NCBI RefSeq assembly: GCF_000737195.2
Contig: NZ_JALM01000036.1
Coordinates: 62,001-126,000, forward strand
DNA from: Sciscionella sediminilitoris
Lineage (GTDB): Bacteria; Actinomycetota; Actinomycetes; Mycobacteriales; Pseudonocardiaceae
Reading direction: 5' to 3'
DNA length: 64,000 nt
The position numbers were made by a program, and so were the translations under genes. How positions within the stretch are numbered: position 1 is the stretch's first letter; each line of letters begins with the position of its first letter. A model generated the notes under the pieces. The model saw nothing but the letters and a program-made list of their open reading frames with translations. It searched no databases and had not been told where the DNA came from. This document shows positions 35,232-43,591 of the stretch, piece by piece.

Positions 35232-35594
35232 TCAGTCGCGGAATTGCGTCCGTGCGGCCAGGAAACACGGAATGGCCGCCATGATGCCGATCGGGGCGAG
35301 CACGACCGAGCGCCAGGCAAGGACGGCGAGGAAAACCAGGGTGAGTGCCAGCACCGCGGCGAACACCACGGCGGGCCCCGTTTTCCATGCCCCCTCGGTA
35401 CGTGCCCGCCGGGTCTGCCCGAACAGTGCGAGGAGCGCGGCGGGCAGTCCGAGCAACCACACCGCGTTCTGGCCGGTGATCGTGGTCGTGGCGAGCAAGG
35501 CGATGAAACCGGCGGAGATCACCCCGGCGGCCACCCACAGCCAGCCGAGCAGCCGTGCGGCCGCGGCTGTCGGTGGCCGGGAGATCTCGGACAT
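35232..35594 (-). CDS. Small four-span membrane protein, unknown function
   Basis: One hundred and twenty residues with four hydrophobic helices: LLGWLWVAAGVISAGFIALL, AVWLLGLPAALLALF, AVVFAAVLALTLVFLAVLAW and LAPIGIMAAIPCFLAA. No functional motif is visible. The ATG at 35594 faces the desaturase gene, 120 bases away, in a divergent arrangement. Confidence 0.7.
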   Translation of the reverse strand: MSEISRPPTAAAARLLGWLWVAAGVISAGFIALLATTTITGQNAVWLLGLPAALLALFGQTRRARTEGAWKTGPAVVFAAVLALTLVFLAVLAWRSVVLAPIGIMAAIPCFLAARTQFRD

Positions 35595-35714
35595 GACCGG
35601 ACCATAACAACAAGGTCGTGGCTGCCGGAAGGGCAGCATGGTAGGGCCTGCCCCCGGAAAAGATGGGGGCGCGCTGGCCTCCGTTTCCGGTTTCCGATCC
35701 CTAATTTCGTGGTC

Positions 35715-36752
35715 ATGACAACGGAAACCCTCAGTCCGCCCGCGGCAGAGCGGGAAACCGGGAGCGATTTCGCGAAGCTCTCCAGGAGAATCGCCGCCAA
35801 GGGGCTCTTCGACCGCAGGCCCGGTTACTACGCCGTGCGTATCGGGGTCATCGCCGCGCTCTACCTCGGCGGGATCGCCGCGTTCTTCCTGCTCGGCGAC
35901 AGCTGGTGGCAGGTCGGGATCGCGGCCTTCTTCGCGCTGATGTACGCCCAGGTCGCGCTCGTCTCGCACGATATCGCGCACCGGCAGGTGTTCCGTAAGC
36001 GCAAGCCGAGTCAGTTCGCCGGATGGATCGCCGGAAACCTCGGTATCGGGATGAGCTACGGCAGCTGGATGGACAAGCACACCCGTCATCACGCCAATCC
36101 GAACCACGAGGAACTCGATCCCGATGTGGAGCCGGACATCATCGTGTGGTCGAAGGACCAGGCGCGGGCGAGCAAAGGACTGCCCCGGTTCATCGGCCGC
36201 TATCAGGCATTCATCTTCTTCCCGCTGCTCACCCTCGAGGGAATCAACCTGCACCTCTCCGGATTCCGCGCATTGCGCAACAGCCCGATGAAGCACAAAT
36301 GGCTCGAGGGGCTGCTGTTGTCCGTGCACGTGCTCGGCTACCTCGCCGCCCTGTTCCTCGTGCTGTCCCCGGAGAAGGCCATCGTGTTCCTCGTGGTGCA
36401 CCAATGCCTGTGGGGTGTCTACATGGGATCGGTTTTCGCGCCCGGCCACAAGGGAATGCCCACCCTGAAAGAGGGCGAAAAGCTGGACTATCTGCGCCGC
36501 CAGGTATTGACCACGCGGAATGTGCGCGGTGGCCGGTTCGTGGACAATGCGATGGGCGGGCTGAACTACCAGATCGAGCACCATCTTTTCCCGAACATGC
36601 CGGCGATCAATCTGCCGCGGGCGCAAGTCGTGGTGCGCGAGTACTGCGCGGAACTCGGGTTGCCCTATTACGAAACCGGGCTGCTCGCCTCCTATGGAGA
36701 AACGCTGCGGCATCTGCATTCGGCGGGCGAGCCGATCCGGGCCGGTTCGTGA
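35715..36752 (+). CDS. Membrane fatty acid desaturase (acyl-lipid/acyl-CoA type)
   Basis: A 345-residue di-iron desaturase. The three histidine boxes are all present: HDIAH, HTRHHANP and QIEHH. Hydrophobic pairs of spans occur at about 40-80 and 185-235. This arrangement, with QxxHH in the third box, is that of front-end or linoleoyl-type desaturases and mycobacterial DesA3-like enzymes that need an electron-donating partner. No ferredoxin or oxidoreductase is adjacent. Confidence 0.9.
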   Translation: MTTETLSPPAAERETGSDFAKLSRRIAAKGLFDRRPGYYAVRIGVIAALYLGGIAAFFLLGDSWWQVGIAAFFALMYAQVALVSHDIAHRQVFRKRKPSQFAGWIAGNLGIGMSYGSWMDKHTRHHANPNHEELDPDVEPDIIVWSKDQARASKGLPRFIGRYQAFIFFPLLTLEGINLHLSGFRALRNSPMKHKWLEGLLLSVHVLGYLAALFLVLSPEKAIVFLVVHQCLWGVYMGSVFAPGHKGMPTLKEGEKLDYLRRQVLTTRNVRGGRFVDNAMGGLNYQIEHHLFPNMPAINLPRAQVVVREYCAELGLPYYETGLLASYGETLRHLHSAGEPIRAGS

Positions 36753-36777
36753 GCTCGGTCCCACGGGGAGGGTCCGA

Positions 36778-37605
36778 GTGGTTTCGCTGGGTATCGTGGT
36801 CGACGTGTACGCCAGTTATGTCGCGATCGGCGACAGCCAGACCGAGGGACTGCACGACGGGGACGACAAAGCGGGTTTCCGTGGCTGGGCCGATCGGCTC
36901 GCCGGACACCTGGCCGCGGTGAACCCCGGACTGCGCTATGCCAACCTCGCCGTGCGCGGCAAGAAGGTCGGCGAGGTGCACGCCGAACAGCTCGATCCGG
37001 CCCTCGCGATGCGCCCCGAGCTGGCCACGGTCGTCGCCGGGCTCAACGACATCATCCGGCCCGGATACGACGGCCCCGCGGTGATCGGTCACCTGGAGGA
37101 GATGATCGGCTCGCTCAGCTCGGCGGGTACCAAGGTCGCCACGCTCACCTATCCGGATGTCGGGGTGATCATGCCGATCGCGCGGCGGTTGCAGCCGCGC
37201 ATCGAGTGGTTCAACGCGCAGATCCGGGAGATCGCGGAGCGCCACGGGGCAACGATCGTGGAAACCGATCGGTATCCGGTGTGCACCGATCTGCGGATCT
37301 GGAGCCTGGACCGGCTGCACCTCAACACGCTGGGGCACACGCTGCTCGCCGCCGGGTTCGCGCACGGACTGCAGGTCCCGGGAAGCGATGACAGCTGGAC
37401 CCGGCCGCTGCCACCGCGGCGGGCGCCCTCGCTGCCGGTGACCGTGACCAGGGAAGCGCGCTGGGCGGTGGAATTCCTCGCTCCCTGGGTCGCGCGGCGG
37501 GTCCGCGGGCGGTCCTCGGGGGACGGGCGCACCGCGAAACGGCCCGAGCTGTCACCGGTTTCGGTGCAGCCAGCGGATGTCCCGGCCGAAGGACCAGCAG
37601 AGTAG
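36778..37605 (+). CDS. SGNH/GDSL-family hydrolase
   Basis: A 275-residue hydrolase with the SGNH blocks in order: YVAIGDSQTEGL (nucleophile Ser), a conserved Gly in NLAVRGKKV, GLNDI (Asn), and SLDRLHLNTLG (Asp and His of the catalytic pair). There is no signal peptide. The GTG at 36778 was chosen because GGGGAGG ends six bases upstream. The C-terminal 50 residues are basic and not part of the fold. It overlaps the opposing CDP-alcohol phosphotransferase gene by 54 bases. Confidence 0.87.
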   Translation: MVSLGIVVDVYASYVAIGDSQTEGLHDGDDKAGFRGWADRLAGHLAAVNPGLRYANLAVRGKKVGEVHAEQLDPALAMRPELATVVAGLNDIIRPGYDGPAVIGHLEEMIGSLSSAGTKVATLTYPDVGVIMPIARRLQPRIEWFNAQIREIAERHGATIVETDRYPVCTDLRIWSLDRLHLNTLGHTLLAAGFAHGLQVPGSDDSWTRPLPPRRAPSLPVTVTREARWAVEFLAPWVARRVRGRSSGDGRTAKRPELSPVSVQPADVPAEGPAE

Positions 37606-38346
37606 GACGAGTGCCAGCGCGGCGAGGGTGATCGCGGCCGGTCGCCCAAAGGAGGGTTGCCCGAAGGAGGGTTGCCCGGTGAACAGCCCGAGATTGCCGA
37701 GCAGCATGGCGAGCATGAGCAGGATTCCCTGGAGCGCGGCCACCGTCTTGCGGGCGAAGCTCGGTGGCAGCGGCGCGGTCAGCCAGCCGAACACGCGGGA
37801 CGCGGCCAGGAACAGGTAGCGCATGGCGCCGATCAGCAGCGCCCACCAGCCGACGACGGTGGCGGCGTAGGCGCTGAGCACCAGAATGACCCAGGCGTCG
37901 GTCTCCATATCGAAACGCGCGCCGAAGGCGGAAGCGGTCTCGGTGCGCCGCGCGATCCGGCCGTCCAGCGCGTCGAGGGCGAGGGCGAGGGCCGTCAGGC
38001 CGAGCAGAATCGAGAACACTGTTCTGCTTTCGGAACGCTGTTCCCGGAGAAATCCGGAACAGTGTTCTGCGACGAGAGCGGTGATCACACAGGCGAACAC
38101 CGCTCGCAGCAGGGTGATCCGATCCGCCGGCCCGAGCCGGGTACGCCCATCGCGCAGCCCGGCGGCGAGCAGCCCGGTCAGGCAGCAAGCGAACCCCAGC
38201 CCGGCGAACCAGCCGGCGAGCCCGAGCCCGAACAGCCGCCACAGCAGCGCGAGCAGTGCGACCTGCGCGAGACCGGCAAGGCCGAGCACGCCCCATCCGG
38301 TGCCGCCGTGGGACACCTCACCGGCCAGGCTCCTCGCGCTGCGCAC
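37552..38346 (-). CDS. CDP-alcohol phosphatidyltransferase-family membrane enzyme
   Basis: About 264 residues with six or more hydrophobic spans. The signature D-x2-D-G-x2-A-R-x8-G-x3-D-x3-D is present as DALDGRIARR followed by GARFDMETD. Enzymes of this fold transfer a phospho-alcohol from a CDP donor to a second alcohol. The GTG at 38346 is preferred because GAGGAG (minus strand, 38353-38358) lies six bases before it. It is divergent from the dehydrogenase cluster and may act in the same pathway. It contains a 15-base tandem duplication. Confidence 0.85.
   Translation of the reverse strand: MRSARSLAGEVSHGGTGWGVLGLAGLAQVALLALLWRLFGLGLAGWFAGLGFACCLTGLLAAGLRDGRTRLGPADRITLLRAVFACVITALVAEHCSGFLREQRSESRTVFSILLGLTALALALDALDGRIARRTETASAFGARFDMETDAWVILVLSAYAATVVGWWALLIGAMRYLFLAASRVFGWLTAPLPPSFARKTVAALQGILLMLAMLLGNLGLFTGQPSFGQPSFGRPAAITLAALALVLLCWSFGRDIRWLHRNR
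37649..37678. repeat. Two-copy 15-base in-frame tandem repeat
   Basis: AAGGAGGGTTGCCCG occurs twice in direct succession and encodes a repeated GQPSF segment in a loop before the last membrane span of the CDP-alcohol phosphotransferase. It looks like a recent slippage event that keeps the frame. Confidence 0.75.
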
Positions 38347-38408
38347 CCACGACTCCTCGATCGCGATACCGTGACTGCCCCGGCGCACCGAACACGGAGG
38401 GGTGGGCG

Positions 38409-39365
38409 ATGGCAGAGGCGTTCTGGGTGCATTCTCCAGGAAAGGGTGAGTTGCGCAGCCTCGACCTGCCCACACCCGGCCCGGACGAGGTGCTGGTACG
38501 CACCCGCTATTCGGCGATCAGCAAGGGGACCGAACACCTGGTGTTCCACGGCAGGGTTCCGGCGAGCCAGTACGCGCGGATGCGGGCGCCGTTCCAGGAG
38601 GGCGAGTTCCCGTTCCCGGTGAAGTACGGCTACCTGAACGTGGGCCGGGTGGAGCGCGGCCCGGATGAACTGCGCGGTCGCACGGTGTTCTGCCTGTATC
38701 CGCACCAGAGCGCGTACGTGGTCCCGGCGAGCGCGGTGACCCCGATCCCGGACGAGGTGCCCGCGAACCGCGCGGTGCTCGCGGGCACGGTGGAGACGGC
38801 GGTGAACGCGCTCTGGGATGCGCGCCCGTTGCTCGGCGATCGGGTCGCGGTGGTCGGCGCTGGCATGGTCGGTTGCTGTGTCGCCGCGCTGCTGGCCGGA
38901 ATCCCCGGTGTCCGGGTGCAGCTGGTGGACACGAACCCGGAACGGGAAGCGGTCGCCGCGGCCTTCGGGGTGGAGTTCGCCCTGCCCGGGCAGGCGCGCG
39001 GGAACTGTGATCGCGTGGTGCACGCGAGCGCGAGCGCCGAGGGATTGGCCCGCTGCCTCGAACTGCTCGCGCCGCACGGTGAGGTGCTCGAACTGAGTTG
39101 GTACGGCGACCGTCCGGTGACCGTGCCGCTCGGCGAGGACTTCCACTCGCGCAGGCTGACCGTGCGGGCCAGCCAGGTCGGCACGGTGGCGCATCCACGG
39201 CGGGATTTCGCGCAGCGAATGGCGCTCGCCGTGGAATTCCTCGCCTCGCCGGTTTTCGACGCGCTCATCACGGGGGAGAGCGCCTTCGCCGAACTGCCGG
39301 AGAAAATGCCGGAGATCGTGGACTCGACCCGGTTGTGCCACCGAATTTCCTATCCAGGGGAGTAG
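38409..39365 (+). CDS. Medium-chain dehydrogenase of the BchC type
   Basis: A 318-residue MDR-fold oxidoreductase. The Rossmann motif is [19 protein letters not shown]. At the usual catalytic-zinc cysteine position the sequence is [16 protein letters not shown], the S-x-I-S-x-G-T-E pattern seen in BchC-like members that lack the normal zinc ligand set. A keto/hydroxyl redox step on a larger substrate is therefore plausible. It begins a cluster of five genes with overlapping or closely spaced ends, and the pterin-synthase homologue follows after four bases. Confidence 0.85.
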   Translation: MAEAFWVHSPGKGELRSLDLPTPGPDEVLVRTRYSAISKGTEHLVFHGRVPASQYARMRAPFQEGEFPFPVKYGYLNVGRVERGPDELRGRTVFCLYPHQSAYVVPASAVTPIPDEVPANRAVLAGTVETAVNALWDARPLLGDRVAVVGAGMVGCCVAALLAGIPGVRVQLVDTNPEREAVAAAFGVEFALPGQARGNCDRVVHASASAEGLARCLELLAPHGEVLELSWYGDRPVTVPLGEDFHSRRLTVRASQVGTVAHPRRDFAQRMALAVEFLASPVFDALITGESAFAELPEKMPEIVDSTRLCHRISYPGE

Positions 39366-39369
39366 AAAC

Positions 39370-39768
39370 ATGTTCAGTGTCACCGTTCGCGATCACGTGA
39401 TGGTCGCGCACAGTTTCCGTGGCGAGGTGTTCGGCCCGGCGCGCAATCTGCACGGTGCCACCTTCGTCGTGGACGCGAGTTTCCGCCGCGCCGAACTGGA
39501 TGCGGACAACATCGTGGTGGACATCGGCCGGGCCACCGCGAAACTGGGCGAGGTGCTCGGCGAACTCAACTACCGGAATCTGGACGAGGAACCCGCGTTC
39601 GCGGGCATCAATACCTCGACGGAGTATCTGGCCAAGGTGATCGCGGACCGGCTCGCCGAGCGGGTGCACGCGGGTGAACTGGGCGAAGGGGCGCACGGGC
39701 TCTCCGGGATCACCGTGACCCTGCACGAATCCCATATCGCCTGGGCGAGCTACGAACGCGCGCTGTGA
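39370..39768 (+). CDS. 6-pyruvoyl-tetrahydropterin synthase/QueD-family protein with altered active site
   Basis: A 132-residue T-fold protein. Family landmarks are VAHSF (H14, first zinc ligand), RNLHGATF (H28, second zinc ligand), DNIVVDIG and the [20 protein letters not shown] substrate-anchoring glutamates. The catalytic Cys that precedes RNLHGH in QueD is Ala24 here, the third zinc His is Ala30, and the catalytic Asp-His pair appears as Asn67-Tyr68. So ordinary QueD or PTPS chemistry is unlikely, and the protein probably belongs to a distinct subfamily. It overlaps the glycosyltransferase gene by a GTGA. Confidence 0.82.
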   Translation: MFSVTVRDHVMVAHSFRGEVFGPARNLHGATFVVDASFRRAELDADNIVVDIGRATAKLGEVLGELNYRNLDEEPAFAGINTSTEYLAKVIADRLAERVHAGELGEGAHGLSGITVTLHESHIAWASYERAL

Positions 39769-40748
39769 TCCCGTTTCTGATCCCGGAATCGGCGGAGCCC
39801 AGCGGCGGGCACGTCTACAACGCGCACATCGCCGCCGGGCTTGGCCTGCGTGAGGTCGTGCTGCCGGGGCCCTGGCCGGAACAGGATCAGTCCGCACGGA
39901 TCGAGTTGGCCGCCGAACTCGCCATGCGGCCACAGGGATCCCAGGTGATCATCGATGGACTTGTCGCGTGTGGACAGCCGGACATCCTTGTGCCGCAAGC
40001 AAAGCGGCTGAAGATCACTGTGCTGGTGCATCTCCCGCTCGCCGATGAGACCGGGGCGGACCCGGAACTCGAGCGCCGGGAAGGGGTTGCCCTGCGCGCC
40101 GTGCACGCGGTCATCGCCACCAGCGAGTCCACCGCACGCGATTTGGTGCACCGGCACGGAATTCCCGCGCATCGGGTGCACATCGCGGTGCCGGGTACCG
40201 AACCCGCGCCGCTCGCGCCCGGCACGGACGGACGCGGCGAACTGCTCTGTGTGGCCTCGCTGACCCCGCGCAAGGGACACGAACTGCTCCTGGATGCGCT
40301 CGCGCGAGTGCCCGAACTCGACTGGCGCTGTACCTGCACCGGGCCGGGGAATCCCGAGCATCTCCGGGAAATCACGGACCGCACCGGAATCGGCGAACGG
40401 GTTCGGTTCACCGGGCCGCTTACCGGAACCGCGCTCGCGCAGCGGTACGTGGCCGCCGATCTGTTCGTGCTCGCCTCGCACGCCGAGACCTTCGGCATGG
40501 TGTTCACCGAGGCGATCGCGCGCGGGATTCCGGTGCTCGCCACGGCGGTCGGCGCGGTCCGGGAAACGGTCGGGGAGGCCGGGCTGCTCGTCGAACCGGG
40601 TGATCCGGATGCCTTCGCCGCCGCATTGCGCCGCTGGTTCGCCGAGGAAGCGCTGCGCGTCCGGCTACGCAAGGCCGCGCGGGCGCGCCGTACGATACTG
40701 AGCACATGGGAAGAGACGGTCCGGTGCATCGGGAGGGTGCTGGAATGA
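39765..40748 (+). CDS. Glycosyltransferase family 4 protein
   Basis: A 327-residue GT-B glycosyltransferase, short for GT4. The C-terminal donor-binding domain is clear: [40 protein letters not shown] with the E-x7-E pattern (E in [15 protein letters not shown]), and [14 protein letters not shown]. The N-terminal acceptor domain begins [14 protein letters not shown]. Acceptor and donor are unknown; the neighbours suggest a small cyclic or lipid-linked acceptor. GTG start, overlapping the gene before and after by four bases each. Confidence 0.87.
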   Translation: MIPFLIPESAEPSGGHVYNAHIAAGLGLREVVLPGPWPEQDQSARIELAAELAMRPQGSQVIIDGLVACGQPDILVPQAKRLKITVLVHLPLADETGADPELERREGVALRAVHAVIATSESTARDLVHRHGIPAHRVHIAVPGTEPAPLAPGTDGRGELLCVASLTPRKGHELLLDALARVPELDWRCTCTGPGNPEHLREITDRTGIGERVRFTGPLTGTALAQRYVAADLFVLASHAETFGMVFTEAIARGIPVLATAVGAVRETVGEAGLLVEPGDPDAFAAALRRWFAEEALRVRLRKAARARRTILSTWEETVRCIGRVLE

Positions 40749-41497
40749 CCTTCAGCGCGGACTGGCTCGCGCTACGGGAACCGGCCGATGCCGCCGCGCG
40801 CTCCCGGGAACTGGCCGAGCTCATCCGATTGCCCGGACATGCGGTGATCCGGGATCTCGGCGCCGGAACCGGTTCCATGGGCCGCTGGCTAGCCCCGCTG
40901 CTTTCCGGAAAACAGTCCGGAGAACAGCACTGGATCCTGCACGACCGGGACCCGGAACTGCTCGCGGCCGCGCGACTGCCGGTCAGCTGGGAAACCGCGG
41001 CAGGCGGGCTGCCCGCCGAATTCGCGGGCACCTCGCTGGTCACCGCCTCCGCGCTGCTCGATCTGCTGGACACCGCGCAGCTCGACGCGCTCGCCACCGG
41101 GTGCGTAGCCGCGGGCTGTCCCGCGCTACTCACCCTGACCGTGATCGGCGAGGTGCGGTTCACCCCGGCCGACCCGCTCGATGCCGAACTGGAACAGGCC
41201 TTCAACGCGCACCAGCGCAGGCACACCGGGCTCGGCCCGGATGCCGCTGCCGCCGCGGCGGACTCCTTCGCTCGTGCGGGCGCGCGGGTGCACCGGCGAC
41301 CGAGTCCGTGGCGGATCGAGGCACCGAGCGCGCTCGCCGGGGAATGGCTGCGCGGCTGGGTGAGCGCCGCGGTGGAGTATCGCCCGGAACTCGCCGGACC
41401 GGCGGAGGAGTATCTGGCTCACCGGCTCGCCACCCCGTTCAGCGTTACCGTCGGGCACGAGGATCTGCTCGCGATTCCGGAAGGTGGCCCGGCATGA
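40745..41497 (+). CDS. Class I SAM-dependent methyltransferase-like protein
   Basis: A 250-residue protein with the SAM-binding motif VIRDLGAGTGSMGRWLAPLL and a matching acidic strand end (WILHDRDPELL). The middle region SLVTASALLDLLDTAQLDAL is the usual post-II strand. The C-terminal half (residues 140-250) has no recognised motif. It is translationally coupled to the glycosyltransferase and to the membrane protein that follows. The methylated substrate is unknown. Confidence 0.83.
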   Translation: MTFSADWLALREPADAAARSRELAELIRLPGHAVIRDLGAGTGSMGRWLAPLLSGKQSGEQHWILHDRDPELLAAARLPVSWETAAGGLPAEFAGTSLVTASALLDLLDTAQLDALATGCVAAGCPALLTLTVIGEVRFTPADPLDAELEQAFNAHQRRHTGLGPDAAAAAADSFARAGARVHRRPSPWRIEAPSALAGEWLRGWVSAAVEYRPELAGPAEEYLAHRLATPFSVTVGHEDLLAIPEGGPA

Positions 41498-42420
41498 CCG
41501 CCAAGCTGTGGTCGGTACTGCAACCGCTGCTCGGCGCCGGGGTGCTGTTCGTCCTCGTGCTGCGGCTCGGCACGGACTCCGCACTGCACGGGCTGGCGGC
41601 GCTGCGCCCGGGGACGCTGCTCGCCGCGCTCGGGATCGGGTTCCTCACCACGGTGTGCAGCGCGCGCCGGTGGTGGCACATCGCCCGCGCCGTGGACATC
41701 CGGCTGCCACTGGACACCGCGATCGCCGACTACTACCGCGCGCTGCTGCTCAACGCGGTGCTCCCGGTCGGCGTGCTCGGGGATGTGCATCGGGGACTGC
41801 ACCACGGACGGCTGATCGGGGACGTCGGCAAGGGAATGCGCGCGGTCGCACTGGAACGCAGCGCGGGCCAGATCACCGGCATCGTGGTCGCCGTACTGAT
41901 CCTGCTCGCCCAGCCGCAACTGCTCGGCCTGCTCGCCCCGTACGCGATCTATCTGCTCGCCGGGCTCGCACTGCTGGCGGCGCTCACCGTGATCCTGTTC
42001 GCGCGCCGGAACCGGGTGCTGATGCGGATTCTCGCCGAAGCCAGGACCGCGTTCACCGGCTCGGCCCTGCGCGGGGTACTGCTCATGTCGGTGCTGACCT
42101 TCCTCGGGCACGTGCTGCTGTTCCTGATCGCCGCACGCGCATCCGGGGCCACCGCGGGAGTCGGGGAGCTGCTTCCGCTCGTGGTGCTCGGGCTGCTCGC
42201 GATGTCCCTTCCGGTCAACATCGGCGGTTGGGGACCGCGCGAAGCCGTGCTCGCCATCGGGTTCGGTGCCGCGGGCCTCGGCGCGGGGGCCGGGCTCGCC
42301 GCCGGGGTGGCCTACGGAGTGCTCACCCTGGTCGCCGCTCTGCCCGGTGCCCTCGTGCTGCTGCTGCGCCGGGATGCGCGCATCGCGCCCTATCCCAACC
42401 CACGCGCCTGCACTAGTTGA
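41494..42420 (+). CDS. UPF0104/LPG-synthase-type transmembrane protein
   Basis: A 308-residue membrane protein with about eight helices, matching the flippase-like transmembrane domain of lysylphosphatidylglycerol synthases without the catalytic domain. Conserved pieces are WWHIARAVDI, YYRALLLNAVLPVGVLGDVHRG, ALERSAGQ and VNIGGWGPREA. Stand-alone members are thought to move lipid-linked or amphipathic products across the membrane. It is the last gene of the cluster, and a repeat element follows it. Confidence 0.85.
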   Translation: MTAKLWSVLQPLLGAGVLFVLVLRLGTDSALHGLAALRPGTLLAALGIGFLTTVCSARRWWHIARAVDIRLPLDTAIADYYRALLLNAVLPVGVLGDVHRGLHHGRLIGDVGKGMRAVALERSAGQITGIVVAVLILLAQPQLLGLLAPYAIYLLAGLALLAALTVILFARRNRVLMRILAEARTAFTGSALRGVLLMSVLTFLGHVLLFLIAARASGATAGVGELLPLVVLGLLAMSLPVNIGGWGPREAVLAIGFGAAGLGAGAGLAAGVAYGVLTLVAALPGALVLLLRRDARIAPYPNPRACTS

Positions 42421-42518
42421 ATTTGTACTGGGCTTGGCTGGTTTGCGTGGCGGTTCGGGTGCCGCGGGGCAGGCTGCGTGGGTGGTAGTGAGCGGCTGCG
42501 CCGCCGAGGAACAACGGC
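42421..42518 (+). repeat. Convergent-gene intergenic repeat, copy A (short form)
   Basis: Fills the gap between the stop of the UPF0104 gene and the stop of the opposing creatininase-family gene. It begins with GGTTTGCGTGGCGGTTCGGG and continues with CTGCGTGGGTGGTAGTGAGC, then a short GCGGC-TGC-GCCGC hairpin. These blocks match the two ends of the longer copies at 49.4 and 58.2 kb in the same order and orientation; the middle of those copies is absent. Confidence 0.6.
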
Positions 42519-43205
42519 TCAGCTGAACAACTCCAGGTACTCCGCGAAGGATTCGACCAGGCTCGCCAGCAGTGCGGCGCCTTTCTCCGCGCTGGCCAGG
42601 GAAGGGCGCCCGATCACCCCGGATTCGGTGTACGGGCGCAGGCCGAGTGTGGGCATGTGCTTGCGCTCGCTGAGGTGATCGGTCGTCTCGTAGCCGGGCC
42701 GCACCAGCTCGGGGTGTGCGTGCAACAGGATCGAGGTTTCCCGCTCGCCCGCGTGCATGTCCTCGTCCGGATGGGTCAGCACACCGGCTGCCTCGTGCGC
42801 CCGCGCCCAGTCGAGCGGGCTGGGGAACAGCGCCAGGTTCGCGGATTCCTGCACGGTGTTGCCGAGCACATAGTTGCCGCCGTGCCCGTTCACCAGTACC
42901 AGGCCCGCGATCTCGGGAAGCGAGGCGGCCACATCCCGGACGAACGCGTCCAGGGTGCGCGCCGAGATGCTCACCGTGCCCGGCCAGTCCGCGTGTTCCT
43001 GGGAACAGGAGATGGGCAGCGCGGGCAGCAGGCGCACCGGATGGGCGGCGGCGAGCTCGCCCGCGATGGTCGCCGCGATCACGGTGTCGGTGGCCAGCGG
43101 CAGACAGGGGCCGTGCTGTTCGTGGCTGCCGATGGGCAGTACCGCGATCCGGGCCGCGCGCTGGTGTTCCTCGGTCGTCGTCGCCGTGGGGAGCAGAGTG
43201 TGCAC
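42519..43205 (-). CDS. Creatininase-family amidohydrolase
   Basis: A 228-residue metal hydrolase. The metal and catalytic motifs are VLPIGSHEQHGPCLPLATD (Glu, His and Asp ligands; the usual second His is Cys), VLVNGHGGN and MHAGERETSILL. The family includes creatininase, MftE and archaeal ArfB, which removes formyl groups from a GTP-derived pyrimidine. The neighbours suggest cyclic amide or formamide hydrolysis on a heterocyclic intermediate. No mycofactocin genes are present, so MftE is not supported. It faces the pterin-like cluster and starts at GTG 43205. Confidence 0.82.
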   Translation of the reverse strand: MHTLLPTATTTEEHQRAARIAVLPIGSHEQHGPCLPLATDTVIAATIAGELAAAHPVRLLPALPISCSQEHADWPGTVSISARTLDAFVRDVAASLPEIAGLVLVNGHGGNYVLGNTVQESANLALFPSPLDWARAHEAAGVLTHPDEDMHAGERETSILLHAHPELVRPGYETTDHLSERKHMPTLGLRPYTESGVIGRPSLASAEKGAALLASLVESFAEYLELFS

Positions 43206-43237
43206 ATCGGTACCCTAGGAGCGGAGGAGGTGGCCGC

Positions 43238-43591
43238 GTGCACGGTCTCGGTGAGCTCGAGGGCAAGGTGATGGACGTCCTGTGGGGCGCCGACCGGCCC
43301 CAGCGGGTGCGGGAGGTGCTCGAGCACCTGGACACCGCCCGGCCGCTCGCCTACACCACGGTGATGACGGTGCTGGACAACCTGCACGGCAAGGGCTGGG
43401 TGCACCGGGAACGCGATGGGCGCGCCTATGCGTACCTTCCCGCGCGCAGCAGGGAGGAGGCGGGCGCCCAGCTGCTGCGCGAGGTGCTCGAATCCAGCGG
43501 GAACGCCGAACGGGTGCTGCTGCACTTCGCCGAATCCGCCACCGAACGCGAGTCCGAACTGCTGCGCAAGGTGTTCGGGGAGGACCGATGA
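43238..43591 (+). CDS. BlaI/CopY-family transcriptional repressor
   Basis: A 117-residue winged-helix repressor. LGELEGKVMDVLWGADRPQR and YTTVMTVLDNLHGKGWVHRE are the helix-turn-helix and recognition region; the C-terminal helix mediates dimerisation. GGAGGAGG lies seven bases before the GTG at 43238. It overlaps the M56 peptidase gene by an ATGA, the usual BlaI-BlaR1 type arrangement in which the peptidase triggers cleavage of the repressor. Confidence 0.92.
   Translation: MHGLGELEGKVMDVLWGADRPQRVREVLEHLDTARPLAYTTVMTVLDNLHGKGWVHRERDGRAYAYLPARSREEAGAQLLREVLESSGNAERVLLHFAESATERESELLRKVFGEDR

Noticed and set aside
42519-43205. MftE assignment for the creatininase-family gene
   Set aside because: No mycofactocin precursor, radical SAM or glycosyltransferase of that system is nearby, and the local cluster suggests another role.
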